A stretch of DNA of 16,486 nucleotides from an uncultured Candidatus Planktophila sp. (GTDB lineage: Bacteria; Actinomycetota; Actinomycetes; Nanopelagicales; Nanopelagicaceae): assembly GCA_937975715.1 (NCBI GenBank), contig CALJUA010000066.1:1-16486 (forward strand). The letters are read 5' to 3'. Below are positions 12,867 to 16,486 of the stretch, piece after piece. Under the pieces are notes generated by a model. It searched no databases and was not told where the DNA came from. It worked only from the letters and a program-made list of their open reading frames with translations. The translations under genes and the position numbers were made by a program. Numbering within the stretch: position 1 is the stretch's first letter; every line of letters begins with the position of its first letter.

Positions 12867-13461
12867 GGCTTGCGACCACCACGATTCTTCCGGATGAAGT
12901 TGCAGAGAGAACGAGCGGAACATCTTCTCTTTGAACGGTGATGGTTAATGAGAGGTCACCTCCAAAGTTTGCACTCTTTCGGGCAACTTCCTTAATAAAG
13001 ACTCCCGAAATCACATACTGCGGAGGAGTCACCGCTTCGCCATTGCGGGCATCAAAGACTTGGTAGAGAGTAACTAAGTCACCAGGAAGTGTGGATTGTG
13101 GAATATCGGCTGCACGAATTGATATTGAGAGACTCTCGGTCGTTAACCCTTCAGAATTGATGGCGATGTCGTTGGTATTAAGCAATTCACCCGAGAGCAG
13201 GCTTCGGCGAGTAATGGAACCAACTGGATTAGATGTCTCCGATATATACCCGTGCACATCTTTCCCAAGGGCGATCTTCACAAGGGCGATATCGTTAGAG
13301 GTGATTTGAACTCCGCGTGAGAGTGGCTGCTTTAAGACCCAGTAGTGAGATCCAGAGTTAGCGATATAGGAGATCGCAAACGAAGCGATGATGGATGTAA
13401 GAAAGAGTGCGCCTGCTATAACCAGGCGATTATTTGATTTCTTCTCTGTTGTAAGTGGCAT
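12859..13461 (-). CDS. SAF-domain membrane-anchored protein (CpaB/RcpC-like)
   Basis: Protein of 200 residues. A basic N-terminus (TEKKSNNR) precedes one transmembrane helix at about 12-34, with the rest probably outside the membrane. An SAF-like domain at about 40-100 contains LSRGVQITSNDIALVKI and RRSLLSGELLNTNDI, the usual signature of CpaB/RcpC and flagellar FlgA-type proteins. A second beta-rich region (LSISIRAADIPQSTLPGDLVTLYQVF) matches the RcpC/CpaB arrangement. True CpaB proteins help assemble Tad pilus secretins, but actinobacteria also have orphan SAF proteins. The stop lies inside the TadZ-like gene, so the two are translated together. ATG 13461 has TACCGT six bases upstream. It is divergent from the Rv3235-family gene. 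Confidence 0.82.
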   Translation of the reverse strand: MPLTTEKKSNNRLVIAGALFLTSIIASFAISYIANSGSHYWVLKQPLSRGVQITSNDIALVKIALGKDVHGYISETSNPVGSITRRSLLSGELLNTNDIAINSEGLTTESLSISIRAADIPQSTLPGDLVTLYQVFDARNGEAVTPPQYVISGVFIKEVARKSANFGGDLSLTITVQREDVPLVLSATSSGRIVVVASHG

Positions 13462-13467
13462 GAGGGC

Positions 13468-13473
13468 ACGGTA
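13468..13473 (-). promoter_or_regulatory. Candidate -10 hexamer for the SAF/TadZ-like operon
   Basis: TACCGT on the minus strand, exactly six bases before the ATG at 13461; consistent with a leaderless operon start. Confidence 0.4.
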
Positions 13474-13570
13474 GTAATCCCATCAGTATCAGTTTTAACT
13501 TCTCCACAGTCATACAAAGGTATGAGAAAAATCGAGATTTCAAGGTGATGTAGCTCTTGAGGTGAACGAG

Positions 13571-13576
13571 CAATCT
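13571..13576 (+). promoter_or_regulatory. Candidate -10 hexamer for the Rv3235-family gene
   Basis: CAATCT lies six bases before ATG 13583. A2 and T6 match the -10 consensus, T1 does not. It supports ATG 13583 over GTG 13562 only weakly. Confidence 0.25.
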
Positions 13577-13582
13577 GCCTCT

Positions 13583-14080
13583 ATGACTACAACAGCGCCT
13601 CTCGCCCTCATCTCCAGCACTACTCCCCCAGAATTGTGGAGCCATCCCACTCTTGATCTCTTCTCGCCACCAGTTGAGATTCGTCGCCCGCAACGCGCGC
13701 TTCTCTATTCAACTCCCTCAACTTTTGGAGATTTATTCGAAGATGATGATCGCCCTCAACCTACCTCTGCTGCTGACCTTCCCGACATACAGAAATGGAC
13801 CATGTCCTTCGCAGTAAATGTTCTAGAAATTCTCGCTGGCCGGCGTACGCCTTCTCAATTAGCGTCTCGCTGTCACCATGCGATTTTTATGCGCATCGTC
13901 TCCGTTGCTGGCAGTGAGAAAGAAATCGGACGCATTCGTAAAATCCACCTCGACCAACCGCTCGATGGAATCTGCGAATCCACTGTGACCGTGAGGTTTG
14001 GTGAACGCGTGCGCGCCTTAGTCATCCGCACCGAAGGCGTGGATGGACGATGGCTCTGTACTGCCCTGCGGTTACTGTGA
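13583..14080 (+). CDS. Rv3235-family protein of unknown function
   Basis: Actinobacterial protein of 165 residues. The N-terminal half is Pro/Ser/Thr-rich and probably disordered. The conserved C-terminal domain (about 75-165) contains FAVNVLEILAGRRTPSQLAS, then RIRKIHLDQPLDGICESTVTV and RVRALVIRTEGVDGRWLCTAL. That pattern is the core of the Rv3235 family, which is found beside secA across Actinomycetota. No enzyme motif is visible; the domain ending in DGRWLCT looks like a small alpha/beta fold. It stops two bases before the stop of secA on the opposite strand. The start at ATG 13583 is preferred; GTG 13562 would add seven residues. The roughly 120-base gap to the divergent SAF gene contains no further open frame. 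A link to secretion rests only on position. Confidence 0.85.
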   Translation: MTTTAPLALISSTTPPELWSHPTLDLFSPPVEIRRPQRALLYSTPSTFGDLFEDDDRPQPTSAADLPDIQKWTMSFAVNVLEILAGRRTPSQLASRCHHAIFMRIVSVAGSEKEIGRIRKIHLDQPLDGICESTVTVRFGERVRALVIRTEGVDGRWLCTALRLL

Positions 14081-14082
14081 AA

Positions 14083-16486
14083 TTACGCGGCGCCGTGGCA
14101 ACGCTTAAATTTCTTCCCAGACCCACATGGGCATGGGCTGTTGCGAGAAATATCGCCTGAAGTAACAACACCATTTTCATCAGCAGCGGTGTACTTCAAA
14201 GGTGCCGTTTGCGATGGCTTGCTATCGATTCCCTTGGCCTGAACTTGAGAACCGTCGCCTTCAATAGTGACTTCAACATTGAAGACCAGGCTCGCAAGCT
14301 CTTCCTTAATAGCATCCATCATCGCTGAGAAGAGTTCGTAGCCCTCACGCTGATATTCAACGAGTGGGTCGCGCTGTGCCATCGCACGAAGTCCGATTCC
14401 CTCTTGGAGATAATCCATCTCATAGAGGTGCTCACGCCAGCGGCGATCAAGTACTGAGAGCAGAACTTTGCGCTCGAGTTCGCGGAGAACTTCTGAGCCA
14501 AGTTCTGCTTCACGAGCTGCATAAGCTTTTCGAGCATCTTCAAGAATGCGTTCTTCAAGGAAATCAGCATCGAGGGCGCCTGCGCCGCCAATTTCAGCGA
14601 GAAGCTGCTCTGATGTAAATGAAATTGGGTAGACCAGCTTGAGGGCCGTCCAAAGATCTGCGAGATTCCAATCTTCACTAAATCCTTCAGCTGTTGCTGC
14701 CCGCACATATGCAGAGAGAGTCTCCCCCACGAAGTCTTGTACCTGTGAGCCAATATCTTTGCCTTCAAGAACGAGGCGACGTTCGCTGTAGATAACTAGA
14801 CGCTGGCGGTTCATGACATCGTCGTACTTGAGAACATTCTTACGAATCTCAAAGTTCTGTGCTTCAACCTGGGTTTGCGCAGATTTAATTGCATTGGAGA
14901 CCATCTTTGATTCGATGGGTTCGTCCTCAGGAAGGCCTGCAGCGGCAAGGAAGCGCTCAACCAGAGCCGAGTTAAAGCGACGCATGAGCTCATCTTGCAG
15001 CGAGAGATAGAAACGTGACTCTCCTGGATCGCCTTGACGACCTGAACGGCCTCGAAGCTGATTATCGATACGACGTGATTCGTGGCGCTCTGTTCCAAGA
15101 ACATAGAGGCCACCCAATGAAATTACTTCTTCATGATCTTTTGCGATCGCAGCCTTCTGCTTTTCAATCTCAGCAGGCCATGCTGCTTCATACTCTGCAG
15201 GATTATCTACTGGAGATATTCCGCGACGTTGGAGTTCGAAATCAGCCATAAATTCTGGGTTTCCACCGAGCATGATGTCCGTACCGCGGCCTGCCATATT
15301 TGTTGCAACTGTAACTGCGCCCTTAACTCCGGCACGCGCGACGATTGAAGCTTCGCGCTCGTGGTGCTTTGCATTGAGAACTTCGTGTGGAACTCCAGCC
15401 TTCTTGAGAAGCGCTGAGAGCTCTTCAGACTTTTCAACTGAAACAGTGCCCACTAGAACTGGCTGACCTTTACGGTGGCGCTCAACGATATCGCGCACAA
15501 CTGCATGGAATTTGCCGAGCTCTGACTTATAAACAAGATCTGCCTGATCGATGCGCTGCATTTCACGGTTTGTTGGAATGGGTACAACGCCGAGCTTGTA
15601 AATCTGGTGGAATTCAGATGCTTCGGTCATCGCAGTACCGGTCATACCTGAAATCTTCTCGTAGAGTCGGAAGTAATTTTGAAGTGTGATTGTCGCAAGA
15701 GTCTGATTTTCATCCTTGATCTCAATGCGTTCTTTCGCTTCGAGCGCCTGATGAAGACCTTCACTGTAGCGACGACCAGACAACATGCGACCTGTGTGCT
15801 CGTCAACAATCAAGAGCTCGCCATTCATGACTACATAATCTTTATCGCGCTTGAAGAGTTCTTTAGCGCGGACCGCATTGTTGAGGTATCCGATAAGGGT
15901 TGTATTTGCTGCTTCGTAAAGATTTTCGATTTGAAGTAGCTGCTCTACCTTGGTGACGCCATCTTCAAGAATGCCGATGGTCTTTTTCTTCTCATCTACC
16001 TCATAGTGCACATCGCGATCGAGCTTTGTTGCGATATTTGCGAATTCGACATACCACTTCGTCGCCTTGTCAGCCGGGCCGCTAATAATGAGTGGAGTAC
16101 GAGCTTCATCGATAAGAATCGAGTCAACTTCATCGACAACTGCGAAGAAATGATCTCGCTGAACGCAATCTTCGAGAGACCATGCCATGTTGTCGCGAAG
16201 ATAATCAAATCCAAATTCATTGTTGGTGCCATATGTAATATCTGCTGCGTATGCTGCGCGACGTTCGGCAGGGGTCATGCTGTTAAGGATTACCCCGACA
16301 GTCAGACCGAGGAAGCGATGGATACGTCCCATCCACTCGCTATCGCGCTCGGCGAGGTAATCATTGACAGTGACGACGTGAACGCCTTTACCTGCAAGCG
16401 CGTTGAGATAAGAAGGAAGTGTTGCAACAAGAGTCTTACCTTCACCAGTGCGCATTTCAGCAATATTGCCCATGTGAAGCGCTGCT
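14083..16486 (-). CDS. secA: Protein translocase ATPase SecA, partial (N-terminus beyond right edge)
   Basis: Motor ATPase of the SecYEG export channel. About 800 codons are visible; the reading frame continues open to the right edge (ALH before MGNIAEM), so the first 80 or so residues are missing and the Met at 16473 is internal. Motifs: Walker A MRTGEGKT, the DEAD-type VVDEVDSILIDEART, AMTEASEFHQIYKLGVVPIPTN, LVGTVSVEKSEEL, VTVATNMAGRGTDIMLGG, QLRGRSGRQGDPGES and the helical scaffold/wing regions. The C-terminus keeps the zinc-binding SEC-C motif CPCGSGKKFKRCHG, which binds SecB in proteobacteria and ribosomes or phospholipid elsewhere. The features fit the housekeeping SecA1 of actinobacteria, with no sign of an accessory SecA2. 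It converges on the Rv3235-family gene with a two-base gap. Confidence 0.98.
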   Translation of the reverse strand, partial: AALHMGNIAEMRTGEGKTLVATLPSYLNALAGKGVHVVTVNDYLAERDSEWMGRIHRFLGLTVGVILNSMTPAERRAAYAADITYGTNNEFGFDYLRDNMAWSLEDCVQRDHFFAVVDEVDSILIDEARTPLIISGPADKATKWYVEFANIATKLDRDVHYEVDEKKKTIGILEDGVTKVEQLLQIENLYEAANTTLIGYLNNAVRAKELFKRDKDYVVMNGELLIVDEHTGRMLSGRRYSEGLHQALEAKERIEIKDENQTLATITLQNYFRLYEKISGMTGTAMTEASEFHQIYKLGVVPIPTNREMQRIDQADLVYKSELGKFHAVVRDIVERHRKGQPVLVGTVSVEKSEELSALLKKAGVPHEVLNAKHHEREASIVARAGVKGAVTVATNMAGRGTDIMLGGNPEFMADFELQRRGISPVDNPAEYEAAWPAEIEKQKAAIAKDHEEVISLGGLYVLGTERHESRRIDNQLRGRSGRQGDPGESRFYLSLQDELMRRFNSALVERFLAAAGLPEDEPIESKMVSNAIKSAQTQVEAQNFEIRKNVLKYDDVMNRQRLVIYSERRLVLEGKDIGSQVQDFVGETLSAYVRAATAEGFSEDWNLADLWTALKLVYPISFTSEQLLAEIGGAGALDADFLEERILEDARKAYAAREAELGSEVLRELERKVLLSVLDRRWREHLYEMDYLQEGIGLRAMAQRDPLVEYQREGYELFSAMMDAIKEELASLVFNVEVTIEGDGSQVQAKGIDSKPSQTAPLKYTAADENGVVTSGDISRNSPCPCGSGKKFKRCHGAA

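Noticed and set aside
12867..12923. Upstream ATG 12923 for the TadZ-like protein
   Set aside because: It would overlap the SAF gene by 65 bases; ATG 12866 gives a typical short coupled overlap.
13462..13582. Intergenic region searched for an RNA gene or origin
   Set aside because: No strong hairpin, repeated box or conserved RNA motif was seen; it probably holds only the two divergent promoters.
16471..16473. ATG at 16473 as the secA start
   Set aside because: The frame remains open upstream with conserved residues (ALH before MGNIAEM), and the N-terminal part of the nucleotide-binding domain would be missing; the gene is simply cut by the window edge.

Overview
The window looks like a compact actinobacterial chromosome of moderate GC (roughly half, by eye). 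The strongest taxonomic evidence is a WhiB1-type Fe-S regulator facing a PdtaS-type histidine kinase, and an Rv3235-family gene tail-to-tail with secA; both arrangements are characteristic of Actinomycetota. The moderate GC, spacers of a few bases, overlapping genes and apparent leaderless starts would suit a streamlined free-living lineage such as the freshwater Nanopelagicales (acI). That placement is inference. There is no mobile element, CRISPR array, integrase or obvious foreign island.

Layout. 1-2103 (minus): a methyltransferase of the METTL25/Trm13-like type, followed by argininosuccinate synthase (argG, cut by the left edge). 2127-3023 (plus): a TerC-family membrane protein. 3007-4913 (minus): a two-component pair, OmpR-type regulator then membrane histidine kinase. 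4992-5423 (plus): a small exported protein of unknown function, divergent from the pair, with a PhoP-box-like direct repeat in front of it. 5424-7072 (minus): a transsulfuration enzyme, a 48-residue membrane miniprotein not previously called because of its size, and a short hibernation factor (HPF). 7090-8253 (minus): a MalY/PatB C-S lyase, which with the preceding enzyme could convert cysteine to homocysteine for methionine synthesis. 8289-8930 (plus): an AlkA-like DNA glycosylase. 8927-9454 (minus): msrA. 9477-9548 (plus): tRNA-Arg(CCG). 9690-9959 (plus): whiB1. 9969-13461 (minus): a four-gene run, SAF/CpaB-like protein, TadZ/CpaE-like P-loop protein without the P-loop lysine, a DUF6912-like protein, and the PdtaS-like kinase. 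13583-14080 (plus): Rv3235-family protein. 14083-16486 (minus): secA without its N-terminus. No gene-free stretch exceeds 300 bases; the longest, between the tRNA and whiB1, is about 140 bases.

Global pattern. At most gene starts that are not tightly coupled to an upstream gene, a TANNNT-like -10 hexamer lies 6-8 bases before the start codon and no Shine-Dalgarno sequence is evident. This implies leaderless mRNAs. whiB1 is the clear exception, with a leader, a strong ribosome binding site and a perfect palindrome near the predicted transcription start. All five convergent gene pairs meet within -17 to +9 bases and no convincing intrinsic terminator was found.

The most interesting candidates are: the two-component locus with a 20-base perfect palindrome centred on the regulator's start codon and an 11-base-period repeat controlling a secreted protein; the orphan SAF plus degenerate TadZ pair; the 48-residue miniprotein; and the leaderless architecture. 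No strongly novel multi-gene system could be demonstrated from sequence alone.
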